This document shows positions 13,031 to 27,000 of a DNA stretch of 64,000 nucleotides, one piece after another. The DNA comes from Rotaria macrura. Taxonomy: Eukaryota; Rotifera; Eurotatoria; Philodinida; Philodinidae. The notes beneath the pieces were generated by a model. That model did no database searches, was not told where the DNA came from, and worked only from the letters and a program-made list of their open reading frames with translations. The position numbers and the translations under genes were made by a program. The stretch lies in assembly GCA_900239685.1 (NCBI GenBank), contig OENT01000292.1:68777-132776 (forward strand). The letters run 5' to 3'. Within the stretch, counting starts at the first letter, position 1, and the number at the start of each line of letters is the position of its first letter.

Positions 13031-14177
13031 AGAATTATTTTGTCTTTCATATTTTCGTTCATCTTATTCGAATGAATCTCTGCCTTTTTTTTTGTGATTA
13101 TTTTATCTTTGAAAAGATTTTTGTGGTATCGCATGTGAACAAATTTACGCTTTGAAATAGTTGTAAAAATTTAATCGTCAATTTCTTTTGCAAAATAATA
13201 ACTATGGAAAATATTCAATTTGGTTAACAATTATTATGACATCAACAACAACATGGATATTTTGAGTAATTAGCCTTTTCTTTATTCATTAGAGAGTTTG
13301 AGAAATACGATCAATAAAACGCTGAGTAATACATATCTTCTCTCTTATGATTGTGTGTGAGTTAAATGATCTCTTGCAAATGAAAACAACACAAAGTCTA
13401 AATATTAATATTAATAAAGAAAAAAAAAAGTATCATACGTCTGACCACAAATATAAAACGATATATGAAACTTTCTCATCAATATTCCAAATATTAAGCT
13501 GCTATTTAACAGAAGGTAAGGTTAATATATTTATGCAAAATACTTTTTTTTATTTACCATAGTTCTTCTTACATCTTTGAAGGTTTACTCGAGAATGATT
13601 CATAAAGAAGTTTTGAATTTCTATGAACAAGTAAAAAACGTTGTTCGTTGTATCCTAGATTGTATTCGATGAAAGCACTAAGAACGAGGTATGCCCAAGA
13701 TACTCTTTAAAAAGGCATGAATTTATTTTTAGAAGTTCATGAAAAATAAGAGAACAGGTTTTACAAAGAAAAAACATCTCTATCCTGCAGGGTTCAAGAA
13801 AAAAAAAGAACAAAACGATGAATAAATGGTTGACTATTTCCATTGCGTAAATTTGATTCTTTTTTCTTGATTTTTTCAGAATACTCATAGAAAATATATG
13901 GATCTCAGTACGAGCTGAGTGTGCAACTCCTAATTAAGACTATTCAATAGTGCAAAAAAAGAAAAATTAGCGTCGCAATATGTAGGAAAGATAACCTAAT
14001 CTGATAAGACCTGAAACATTAAAATTTATTCACTTGATAAATATGTGACATTTGTCTATGACAAAGACTTCAGTTTGTTTTGCTTCAATGTTCATAGTTA
14101 ACAGTGCATATGTTGACGATACATTCATACGTGAGTTTTTCTTCTAGATAAATTTGATTGAAATCATCGTTTGAAAA
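13031..14177. other. Intergenic stretch between SLC39A11 and PUDP
   Basis: AT-rich spacer. An AATAAA at 13313-13318 is a plausible poly(A) signal for SLC39A11. The right end should hold the PUDP promoter. I see no other structured element. Confidence 0.5.
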
Positions 14178-15014
14178 ATGAGTATCACACATTGCATATT
14201 TGATCTGGATGGTTTATTATTAGATACTGAATCGATATATACGGAATGTTTACAAAAGTTATGTGCACCCTATGGTAAAAATTTTAGTACTGAAACAAAA
14301 CGTCAAATGATGGGAAAATCATCGTTAGAAGCAGGACAAATTTTAATGCGTATGTATTTATATTATTCTTATTTTAAAATTAAGTATCAATATAATATGA
14401 TTTTTTTTTAAAAATTCTAGGAGAATCAGACTTACCGATGACTGATGAAGAATTTTTAATTAAATCTGATGAATTATATAGAGAAGCATTTCCCTCTGCT
14501 GAACTATTACCTGGAGCTGAACGTCTTATTGAACATTTAGCAACTCATGGCATACCCATGGGTATGAACAAAAAATGAAAAGAAATGTTCTTTGGAAAAA
14601 AATCATTTCATTTTGTTTCACTTGAATTCTATTGTAGCGATTGGCACCGGTTCTTCTCATGAATTATATACGTTGAAAACAAGTGGCCACCGTGAATTGT
14701 TCCAATTATTTGATCCAGTGATTTGTACCGATGCTAATGAAATACATTTAACAAAACCTGAACCCGATGTATTCTTGGCATGTGCTGAAAAATTTCCTAA
14801 TCCACCCTTATCGATGAGTCAATGTTTAGTATTTGAAGATGGAGAAAATGGTGTTCGAGCTGCGCTTGCTGCGGGCATGAAAGTGATACTTGTACCAAGT
14901 TTACCATTGAGTAATTATGATCCATCAATTATTCAGCATGCTACACTGACATTAGATAGTCTTCTGAAATTTGATCCAGTTGAATTTGGTTTGCCACCAT
15001 TCAATGATATTTAA
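14178..15014 (+). CDS. PUDP: Pseudouridine-5'-phosphatase-like HAD hydrolase
   Basis: Cytosolic haloacid-dehalogenase phosphatase; the vertebrate orthologue (HDHD1) dephosphorylates pseudouridine 5'-monophosphate from RNA turnover. Exons 14178-14349, 14421-14561 and 14638-15014 sum to 690 nt, or 229 residues, against 228 in human. The motif I nucleophile and acid/base are in FDLDGLLLDTES near the N-terminus. Motif II is GTGSS, opening exon 3. The motif III lysine is in TKPEPDVF and motif IV is FEDGENG. The cap domain lies between motifs I and II. All catalytic positions look intact. Substrate is inferred from family and length; other HAD phosphatases of this subgroup share the motifs. AATAAA hexamers at 15176-15181 and 15216-15221 follow the stop. 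Confidence 0.9.
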
Positions 15015-16949
15015 AATTATTCTTCATTATAATATATTTTACTAACTATCTTTATTTTGTCTCGTGGTATTTAGCTTTGTCAGATGTATCACAATAATGA
15101 ACTAAGTCAATGCAGTATTGTGCCTATTTTAATCTTGTTGCTTTAATTTGTTTTGTATTTTGATGTCACATTATTAATAAATTGCTTGCATTTCAATATT
15201 ATAACTAATGTGAATAATAAAGAGAGAAAAAGAAACTTCTATTTCCATAGAACGACTGTCTAAACACAGATAGGAACATACGAATCAGTCTATTCAAGTA
15301 CTCAGTCCATAAAAAAAAACACAGTTTCATTATTCAATAAAATAAGTGCTATACTGATGCTAAGCTGATAATGTCAACTATTGGGTTATTGCTGAGCCTA
15401 GAAGTCAGAGCTGCACGGGATAGGATCAATATTTTTTTCTTCGTTCTATCAAATGCATACGAGAACAGAGTCATAGGTGCTCTGCAACAGATAAGAGAGA
15501 TTTACGGAACGTCTTTACCTTCTATAAGGTTCTGAGTCTTATTCGACACTTGTCCTCCGGTGAAATGGTTCTAATCACAAAAAGAACTTCTACTCGAAAA
15601 TATCAGAACCATTGTTGTAATATTAAGAACTTTTTTTTCCGTAGTTCTAATTTCGAGTAAAAGTTTCTACAAACTTGCTTTACTGTTTTTCGAAATCGCA
15701 TGCCTACAACTGAAAAATATCGGCAATTTACTTTTTCTCAGACCAGCTATTCAGTGGTTAATTTTTTAACTTGTTTTTCAAATTTTCATTTTTTGATTCA
15801 TGAGATAAAAATACTGTAATGCAAGTATTGTTTTGAAACAGATTTTTAGTAAAGCAAATGATTCATATTAAAGAAGAAAGTGTAAATTCACTGGATTTTT
15901 TTCAAGAACACCTCGAAGTCGGCTCGTAGAGCTTTGCTAGGAGTATTTTATAAAGGAAAGAGAGAAATTTAAATTTGCAGTCTCTACTTCTACTACTTCA
16001 CTTCAGTTTCTACTAATGTATTCATTCAATTCTGATGTTTGCTCAATTATGCTTTGCCTTGATAATCGTACAGTATCGAAAGGTATACTGCAACGATTTT
16101 TTGATAGAAAACTATTTTTCGAATTTCATTTATACTAGATGGTCATTCAAAAGCATGAAAAAAAATAATAAGTAGAGACTATTTACAATGATGTTTCAAT
16201 TATTTATTTGTATATATGCATTAAAACTACTATTAACTGATGACTATCACATTGTCACGAACAATGAAAATTGTTCAATGCAATTAAAAGTTCACTAATA
16301 ACATCTTGAAATAGATATACATTTGAAGTACGTTGTATAACTGTATCTAGTCGATAGCAATCTCTGGTAATCGAGTATTGTATTAACTGGATAGATTTCA
16401 AATATAACGTGAAAATACTGTCGAATTAGAATTGAAAATGATTGCTATAGTGTTTCTTTGGATCTTAAGATTGATTTCATCACAAATGAAAATTTTAGCT
16501 TGTAATTTCGAAAGAATACTTGACGAAATATCGATAGACACATCTAGTTTATCTTTTGATTCTAATTAGTTTGAATTAAATGATAGAACAAAAGACATTA
16601 GTGTTTTCGACGATCTTCTTTTTCACAACATTAAACCCGTACACTAGATCATGTAATTAGGATCGCTTACGAATCTTTAAATCGATCAATTAAATTCAAG
16701 TAGACAGAATTAAAAGCAACAGATGTATTCGAATTGAGTACGAGTGACTATCCGTTTGCAACGATTTTGTGTTTCGCTTCAGTTAAATCAAACTTCTGTA
16801 ATGTATAATCAAATTCTGTTTGTTTTTTTCAATAAAAGGCTTGGGCTCGGAAATATGCGATTCGTTAGGTTCCAAGAAAAAATAAATGTGAAAACTTCGG
16901 ACTTATGTCCGAGAGTTATGTGTACGTCAAAAAGTGAATGAGACAAATC
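15015..16949. other. Gene-less stretch after PUDP
   Basis: Contains the PUDP 3' UTR up to about 15225. Beyond that it is AT-rich sequence with no exon chain, RNA gene or recognisable element. Confidence 0.5.
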
Positions 16950-17445
16950 AGTCATTCTAGAATGTGTGCACGGATGAAGTATCTTGGTAAACCTTTTTGG
17001 GAAACTCCAAAACTACTGATCATCTCAGACATATCTAGGCAATTTTGTTTCTAGATGCAGTTTTTGTGCATTTGAGACCTTTTTGCAGCCAATGTTTTGT
17101 TAGAAAGCTGCGATTTAGTTCAAAACTAATATCAGATTCGTAATCAGCGTTAAAAACTGAGTCGATTTATATACGTTGTGGATAATTCTGAGAAAAAAGT
17201 TTTTTTTGAAAAAATCCCTGTACCCCAACCTCAGGGATTGTTTGGTGAAAAATGACAATTTTTTCAATAACTCAGCCATTTCTCGACGGATCCTTCTCAT
17301 CTTCGAACTTGACCTAGATATTGATGAGACAATTCTGTGCACAAAATTTCAACTCAATCGAATGTAATTGTGAAGAGTTATCGAATAAACGGACGGACAC
17401 ACTGACCGATTTTAGTAGTGTACTCACTTTTTGAGTACACAACAA
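16950..17445. repeat. Possible dispersed repeat fragment
   Basis: This block is less AT-rich than its flanks. It contains short self-complementary pieces: CCCTG...CAGGG near 17215-17240, and a 9-bp inverted repeat GTGTACTCA/TGAGTACAC around a 5-base loop at about 17417-17439. A GGACGGACAC-rich tract stands just before the hairpin. No coding frame is convincing. It reads like the 3' part of an interspersed repeat, but I do not recognise a family. Confidence 0.35.
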
Positions 17446-18042
17446 TGATATTCTAGAAAAATGATTTCCCATTATAATATGAATTATTCAACCGATCAAT
17501 AAATTTATCTAATCGATGGTATATTTTGCATTTCTGTGTATCTCAAAAGTTTTGTTCTTCGACTATCAGATCAAAGAAAGTATAACAGCACATGAAAGAT
17601 GGCTTAATCGAATAGTCTACATTGACATGCATACAACGACATCGATCATCTATTTTCTATCTGTCATTATTTGCTTGAAAACTGTTTTACTATGTCTAAG
17701 TTTTGTTTTTCTCTTACTTAATGTTTTTTCATATAATACAGAAAAGAATCTGTAATTGAATTAAGACCTTTTTCAAGTGTTAAATTGAGGTATAATGAAG
17801 AGAGAAAAGAAAAGGAAAATGACACATAGATGCGTATCTTACGAAGACAAAATTAATTGAACTACGCCATAAAAAGAAATATAATGGCATATAAAAAATT
17901 ACTCAAACAAGGGAAAACGATTTTTTATTTTATTTTTTCATTTTAAAATAAGAGCAAAAAAAAAGAAAAATAAGTGATTAAATTCTTATTCTTTAAAACT
18001 TTCATCAGTAGTCATTTAGACGCATAGAATATAACGACTGAG
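17446..18042. other. Spacer before the large secreted gene
   Basis: AT-rich sequence with an unsupported hydrophobic open frame at 17516-17755. The promoter and 5' UTR of the gene starting at 18043 should lie in the right part. Confidence 0.45.
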
Positions 18043-21000
18043 ATGGAATTACAAATTCAAGAGTTTAGCAAGTTGATGGTCACTATTCTTATCTTTACTG
18101 TTACAACAGGTAAGTCATTGAAAAAGATTAATATTTAATAGTAGTTGTTGCACGCATGTAAACAACTGCGCAGTCACAAATGATATTGAATATTTATGAA
18201 ATTATTTTTAATTCTGATATTGATATTAACAAGAAGAGAATTCTCAAACAGCAAGCGAATAATTAATTTTATTATTGAGAAAACCTTTTCAGCTGAATGA
18301 AATTCTATCATATTGTCCTGTTGCGATTCCAATATATTTCAAAAGAGCAAAAACGAAGATGCAAATTTGATTGTTGTCATCAAATTTTACACTAAAAGTA
18401 AACTATTCTACATGAAGAAGAAAACTATTTTCTTTCAATATAAGTAATCATAGAAAGTTTCCGAGTGCAATTATATGATCAAAAACTAAGTGTTTCTATG
18501 AGCAGTACTTATAACGAGAAATATAGATTACTCTTCTATTGAAGTTAGCATAGAACTTTCAAAGGAATAATACATGTTTTGTTCATCTGGGTAATTGTTA
18601 GCAATAGATCTTATCAATCATGAACAAGCCTTTTGGGTTTATTTTCAAAGTTCTCTTCAACAATAATTGTATTGATATTCTATTCTTGGCAATGAACAGT
18701 GTAGAATTCAATTGCGAATATGTCAGATCTTGTTCGATGTTAACAACACATGAAATGGAAGATATAGTTTTGTGAAGAAAAAACTAATTTTTTCATATGA
18801 AAACTAGAGTTCGGTTTTTGATACTGTTTTGAAATTATTTGAGCGCTTAAAATAATAACAAATCATCGATTACTAATTCTTCAACATAACTTAACAATCA
18901 GTTCTCACAGATAAGAGATCACGGCATCGTACTCATTGTAAATTTCTTTATTAGTCATCAATATGTCAAAACTGTTGTCTACTTCATTTATCTGTGAAAA
19001 TTTCCTTTGTACTATTCATGCAGATTTAGAAATATGAATAAAGCCAAAAACAATCACGCAGATATTATTTGTTAAATAATAAATCTTTCAATTTTTAGTC
19101 TGTAGAACTTTCGAACGGCGCAACAATGGTCTGCCTACCTAATTACCACTAATCTCTAAATGACTCAATTGAAAGAAGTTAAAAATTAAATTTTTCATTC
19201 GTACTTTCAAAGAAGTAAAATTGTTTTTCTACTTGATTGAAATTTCCATGAACAAAACTCTTATGTCAATTTGATTTACAGCAAGAATAGAACAATATTC
19301 AGTCGACTGATTGACACCGAGATAAAACTAATTAGTTGAATCTTACATAAAAATTGAATTTCTAAGCAGTATTCTTATGGACACTAGAACTAAATTGATG
19401 TCATTATAACTGCACGAAAATTAATCTAGATGGATTCATTTGATATACTCGTTACATTTTCTTCAACGACAAACAGAGACAGTATACAACTGAAAGAAAA
19501 ACGAAATTTCATTTGATTTTCATATACATTTTTGATTCTTCTTCCAAGTAATTGTTCAATGGTAAATCGATATTTATTTTTCCTATACCAAATAGATGAA
19601 GAATATGATAATGTTAGGATCTTTCTCTGATTGAGATCTATTAAGATCATCGTTGTAAAATTTAAAATTTTTACCTTTATATTGAAGTTATATCATCAAC
19701 GTCTGCAATCAATGTAACTGTTGATTACATGAGAGTTGGAGGATGCAATGCAACAATTCTGGCTCGAGTTGGTAAGTATTATTGATGTGAATTTTCTCCA
19801 GACGTTTTCATGTATATAAAGGTGATTATTGTGACCATACTCTGACAATAACAATTCCAGCATCGATTGGTTTGAATTCTTCAACTGATCTTTCTGTTGA
19901 AATCATACTACTTGATAATGATACTACTATTATGCAAATGTCGAAACCTGCAATAACATACGTTGGCGGAAATTTTCTTAATTCAGCAAACTTATACCAA
20001 CCAGTGATGTCACTGACTTCACAATTGAACACAACTCAAGTCAGTATACATATATATATACACAGACGAAATTTTCCCTTGAATATATTTTAGTTTGATG
20101 ATGCTCTAATCAACTTTGGTACAGTTGTGAATAGTGGTCTTGTTGCACCCAATAATGATTCAGAAAGTACAATTACGATTTCGTTCCGTAGTATTGTGAT
20201 TAGTAATCCAAGTTATGAAGTCGAAGGAGCATCATATGTAAAAACTAAAAATGAATAAAAAAAAAGAAACACCTACGTATTATTTTGTTAAAAATTTTAT
20301 TTCATTTTGTTTGTCCCATTAGTGGGTTACAATCGGTATTGAATATAACAATGCAACAGAACTCTGGATTGGTCAATCATTATTCAATTTTTCTAATAGC
20401 TCGAATGTTTGTACGAAAATATGTTCAAAGATGAATTCTTCATTGTCTTTGTTTAGGGTGGATCGGGACTATTTACAATTGATACAATCAATAATGCAAG
20501 TTTACAAATTCCTCAAGGTTCTCCGATTAAACTATCCGTTCCAATTATATACAATAATACATATGCATCGAACTTTGTTTTTACAATAACAAATAATAAT
20601 CCATCACAACTGGGACTTTGCTCAGCATATGTTGAAGTAAATTATCTCCGTTGATTTCAGCTGTTACATTCGACTTTTCATATTGATTGCGTTCAATACG
20701 AGATCGAGAAGAAAGATTTCGTTGAAACTACTCTTTGCTTACACATGAATGCTATAGACTGAACAGGTTGTGTGATCGATGATGAAAAACTCAAGATAAA
20801 GTTTGAGGATAGTTCGAATCGAAAAACAATCCGTGAGTGTTCATATCTAAAATGTCACTGTTTTCATGCGTTACATCCACAACAAAGTCAAACGTAAAGT
20901 CGACTGATAGAATAATTGATATTAAAACGAAACACTTTAGTTAGATCTCATACTTGATAGATATTTGTTTGATTCAGTTCTAAGATTCGGTGTTTATTTA

Positions 21001-24000
21001 GTTCAATCTCACATCGTACAAAAACATATCAATTGAGATAGAAAATGAATTGAATATTCATTCAAGTCATAATTAAATCGATGACTGAAAAAGATATTTC
21101 ATTTCGTGTATGATTAAGAATTTCAGATGGATCTTACATGAAGTTAGGCTGATAAAATAGATTATATGTCGATTTCGGACGATCTCAAATCAAAGATGAA
21201 CTAAATGTTAAATTCTACATGAATATGTTGGTCTTGATCGTCTGTAAATTTATTTTTACTGCCATAAACTCGATTTGAGATCGATTATAGGAACTGCTTT
21301 ATATAGCATCAGGGTTCAGGTCAATCTAATTATGAAGATTCGCTTGATTTTTTTAGGATAAATCATGAAAGAAAATTGTTTATCAATGATTTATCTGCCC
21401 ATAGTCTGAATTAGTATAGATCCGATCTTGAATTTCTATTTTATCACTAGAATATACACACGTATACGTATATTTGTATAATCATTTTCTTGTCTATGAT
21501 ACTTCAGAGTGGAACTTCTGGTTTCAATCATTTACCAACACTAGGCTATGAGATATCACAAAATTTTACAAGTTCTTTAACCAATAATCGAATTTCGATT
21601 AGTCTTGGTCAAATCGTTAATACACGTATGTTTTCCATGCTTATATTATCGACACACATCGTTTTACTTCTTTCTTTTAAACATTAACAGAATCTTACAG
21701 TGGTTTATCATCGATTCTGTATATTGTTGTTTATGGACGTGTTTTTAAATCTGACAGTGTTAGTTCATATGTAGCTGGTGCATTCACTGCTCAAGTCAGC
21801 ACAGGAATGAATTCAACCGTATCAAGAACCTATTCGATCTATGCATTACCAACCGTGACATCATATGCAATAGTAAATCTTTTTCTTTCTTCTTAAAATA
21901 AACAGAACAATGATATTTTATTAAATCTAGAATGATACATTACCAACAGTGACTCTTGCTAATTATATAGATACAATTGGCATTTATCAAACATTAAAAT
22001 TGACAGTATCAATGATTCTTCCAAGTTATTTTTCTGCTCCGGTTGTCATCGATTTGCAAGGCACATGGAATGAGGCGATATCAAATTTAAAAGCATGCTC
22101 AATTATATTTCAATCGGCAGGTGAAAATGTTGGTAGTTCAAATCCTCAATGTGCTGATCAAAGTGCATCGAGATTCATCTATCAATCAAGTTCAAATTCA
22201 TCTACTTATGATCAATTATCATATGATTATGGCGTAATGTCTAATATGGGTACACGTTCAACAATCTATTCGTCTAAAGTTAATACAATCGTGTAAGTTA
22301 GATAATAATCAATAATCATTCTTCACCATTTATTTACTATTTACTTAGTTTCGATGCAATTTTTCAAGTATTAAATACTACGTCAAGTATTGCCATGCCT
22401 ACGGTTCTTATCACAATAGGAAACAATACACTTTGGATTGGAAATTCAGAAGTGAATATTACCAATGTAAACTATAATGGAACGGTAAGACAAGAAACCA
22501 AATATGTTCTTTGAAATGAATTTCTTATATATATATATATACATTGTTTTTTTACTTCTATTTTAATCATAAGAATACGACTAAGCCAACTTTTGCATTG
22601 TCCTACGAGTCTTATAACGCAACTAATCAATCGACAACAATTCTAGGAACGACACGTCTATTCTACTGTGATATCTATACGAATGCAAACAGTATTTACA
22701 CACCAATGGTATTAAGAATCAGAACAAATGAAACATACGTTGGTAGTGGCATACCAGCTGCAACTATTTGTCTTGTTCAAATTCTATATGTAGGCCAAAA
22801 TATTCCATGTATTATTCAACAATTTTATAATCAAGCTCAATCACCATTTATTAACTATGAATCAAGGTTCGTTTCAACTTTCTTACATCAATAATTCGTA
22901 TGTAAGAAAACGAGAGAAAAAATATCGATTCCTCACTCATATAGATATAATCGACGTAAAAACGATACCGTTTACATCAACTTTGGTGCATTATGTAATT
23001 ATCAAACAACGCAAACTGACAGTAATCTTGGTCGAATTCGTGTTGGTAAGAAATCAAAATCCTTTTTCAATATCCAAAATAACTTCTATGAAATTGCACA
23101 GGTATTTACGTCAAAATTGAAACAACATTAGGTGATGGACAGAATACATATGTTAGTCTAGATGTGAATCCTACACCATCAACTCTATGGATTGGACAAA
23201 TCCTTTTTACAGGAATTCAAACAACAAGTTCACTAAATGTTGTGGTATGACTTGATGTTTCTTCAAACAAACAAAAAATCCCATACGTTTTCATTCTCGT
23301 TTCTCAAAGGGGACACCTCTGATGTTTCCTGTCGATTCAACCATACAATCATTTAATCGAAATTCATTGACCATCGTTAATTATGGTTTAAAAATTCCTG
23401 TTCGTTCATATGGAACTTATTCATCATTGAACAGTGCTAGTAAGAATTTCGTTAAGTTGATGTTGAATTTTTTTTCTAAGTTTTAATTTGATTTAGTAAA
23501 TGACATCAATCAACAAACTACGGTATGTCGTATTGACATTTCACCAAATCGTGGTGCGAATGTTCCATGTTCCAATGATGTATCATCTGTATTTACTTAC
23601 AATTCTAATGGATTTACTTCAGTAGCAACAACAAATCTTGGAATGATTTGTAATATAGCTAGTAAGTAGTAAACTATGTTTTCAATTGTGAAACAATCTG
23701 TCAACTATGTTAGATTGTAAGAATAGAAAGTTGCACTTAACTGAAAACGTTTGAAATAGAAGTGAATTCTCGAAGAAAAAAAACGTTGTAAAACACTCTT
23801 TTTTTTCTCTCTTCAAACTCTATTAATTTATTCTAGTTTTCATTATTTCGATTTAATCAACTAAAATAAACTTGCCAGTACAATTTCAATCCTACATATA
23901 GTAATAGGATTTAAGAGACATATGTGTTTGATTTCCTTTTGCAAAACTTACAGTTGTAAATTATAACATGTTTTATCATGGACATGAGAATAACATTGAA

Positions 24001-27000
24001 ATTAAACAAGTTGACATATCTTTATTGTTGAATTTTAATATGGAAAGAAATTTTATTAATAGTTTTTCTGATTCTTTACTTATCACTGTTTTATTTCATT
24101 ATAGCTAATTCTTCGACATTGAATTCATCGTCATTCATTGATTCGAATACAGTGATTGTTCAAGTTTTTATTCTTGCCACGTTACAAACAAATTCAGTAT
24201 TTGATTTAACACTATCTAATTTAATACCATCTGGTCAAGCACCATTGGAAACGTTAACATCAACATTTAATAGTAGTCTTACAAGTAACTTTGAGAATGT
24301 ACGAACACGTTTTACGTTTGATATTTTTTTTTGCTTCATGTGTCTCATGTTGGAGAGTCACGCAAAGTTTTCACGACTACAATCGATTTGATTCAGTTAT
24401 TTTGGCGTTAGAATCAGATCGTAATTCAAATTCTAACGAGCATTCTATGTGCATGTAGCTCCTGTAGAAAGTCTCAAGAATTTTTTCAATCGAAAGAGTG
24501 TAATCACAGGAATGATGGATTGTTTTAGAATTCAATTCGAAATACGATCAGATTTTTATTTATTCGGAACTATGCATTTATTAAAAGTAATCCATAGTAA
24601 AATCAGATTGAAATAGAGCAGCTGTATCATGTATAGCCATTCAAAAATGAATATCGTCAATAGAAGTAAACATAGAAACTAGCTAGACTGATGAATAACC
24701 TTTGTTCATTGTCATATTATAAGGTCACTTCTTAAAAATAGTACAGCTTGCTTTGTCGAATTTGTTTTTTCCAGTAAAAATAAAAACAGTTTCTTCTACT
24801 ACGAGATGATTTAATCTTTGGAATAATTATGTTATTTGAACGTATGATTTTATCATTTCTCACTTTTCTATTTAGATATCATCAATGAATTCATTGAATG
24901 CAACCAACTATCAACAATTAAATGATACAAATAATGGAACGTTCGCTTATCTTGGTCAAGATGTGTTAATTCGTACACAATTTATACTTACCTATAATTT
25001 AAGTAGTCAATCATGTTATCCTCTATCATTCGTCTTCAGTTTTACATCGTCGAATATCGATGCAGCTTATTTTACCAACGCACTTTTTATTAGCTCCGGT
25101 GACAATTTGATGTGTATGAAAACTAACGAAACGCCACTACTTCAACGGTATTAGAGTTTATTTTCTTTTATTCTGAAACATGACATAAAAACCGATGTTA
25201 AATTAAATTATCGGGAGATTTGATTTATAATTATAGATTGAATCTATTAGAGGATAATTAAGAGTCTCTTATTACATTTCTCAAGGATTTAATCCATTGA
25301 TGATGAAATAGTATATTCTAGAATAGGTCGACTCGAACAATACTCTTGTAATCAATCATAGTAACTTAATTGTTTTTTACATTGAAATTCTATAGAAATT
25401 TTTCCCATAGCAACACACGTTGTATATCAATAAATAAATAAAATGTTCTTTCCTATAGTGGTGATTCAACATTATATAATGCTTCGATGTATCTCGATCT
25501 TGGTGCAGTTTGTTATTATCCCATTGATCCTTTAAATTTGACAGCAAGTACAGTAAGTTACTGGCTACTGTTCGAGTATAAATAAGTAAATCTTCGTTTT
25601 TTTGTTATCGCTCTATTAGTTAATTATACAAACGAATGCACGTGTACCTATGACAACAACTGTTCCAATTGATAATCAACTATTAATAAATGTAGCAGTA
25701 TTAATTAATAATAATCAATCAAGTCTAAATACTAGTGTTTCATTAACTGTAAAAAACTATACCACTTACACGGGTTTCATATTAACTGTAAGTTTCTTGT
25801 TTTCAAAATTCTCATATTCAATTGTATCTTCTAGTCAAATGATACGACAAGAATACTCTTATCGGCAAATACATCAACAATACAGAGTGGTATACGTCAA
25901 TTAGTAACATATGGATTTAAAATATATCTACCAACATATTCTCAAGGACGTTTACAAATTTTCATCGCTAGTGTACCAGTGTCTAATAGTGTTACAATCG
26001 ATATCACATCAGCCGTAATCGTGTCAGCTGGTATTAATGTTGGATCATTTATGTATGAATATGCACTGGGAAATAAATATCATTGGACATATTCATCAAG
26101 TGTATTAGGTTCATCTTATAAAGATACAGCTTATCTTGATTTAGGTGTTATTACAAATACAGGTATGAAGGAAAGAAATATTCTTGATTTCGTTTTATGA
26201 TCATTAATAGGAACATCGGTTATTCAAAATACATTCTCGAATACAACAGACAATTTTATTTTTGTTGAAGCAAATGGATATTTATCAGATAGTCCAACAG
26301 CTGAAGACAATACTACGTTTAGTGTTGGACTAACGGCAATCTATGGTGGCATGAATCTTTCTAATTCATTTTCAAACATTGTACTTAGAAATGGAACTGA
26401 ACGGCCAATCATGTTTGTTAATCATACTGATATGACTAGTGGAGTTTATGGAATTGGGTACGATGAAATATGCATTTTCAAAATATATTCTATTTCTTTT
26501 TCTCTCTTGTTTTGAATGTAGATCAACATATATTGGTATAATTCAATATGGTCATGAAAATAATTCCAATGCTGAATGTATTAATGCTCAAATCATAGTC
26601 TATCTACCGGCATGGATATCATTTCAAAGTTATAATTCAACTGCTTCTTCAACAAATTATACAACTGATAATAATTCATTTGTTCTATTTAATGTAATTA
26701 CATGAAATCTATTACATTTATTTTTTATAAGATTTTCTTTAATTCATGTATTTTAATTGTAGCTGGGAACAGTCTTTTTCAACGATGTCAAATCCATAAT
26801 ATTTTCACTTAATATTGGAACGTCAAATCAAATGGCAATAGTTTATCAAAGATATAGTTCGCCAAGCATTACCATTCCATATGAACTCATGTGCATGAAA
26901 CGGCCGAGGTAATTTAGTCATAGAAAATAATTTCTGAAGATGAATCACTTCTTTTGTCTGCTAAAGATCTAATACTTTATTTTATCCTGCATCGAAAATA

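Noticed and set aside
17115-17367. Overlapping open frames on both strands within the possible repeat block
   Set aside because: Both strands being open with basic, Leu/Ile-rich products points to repeat-derived or chance frames, not a gene.
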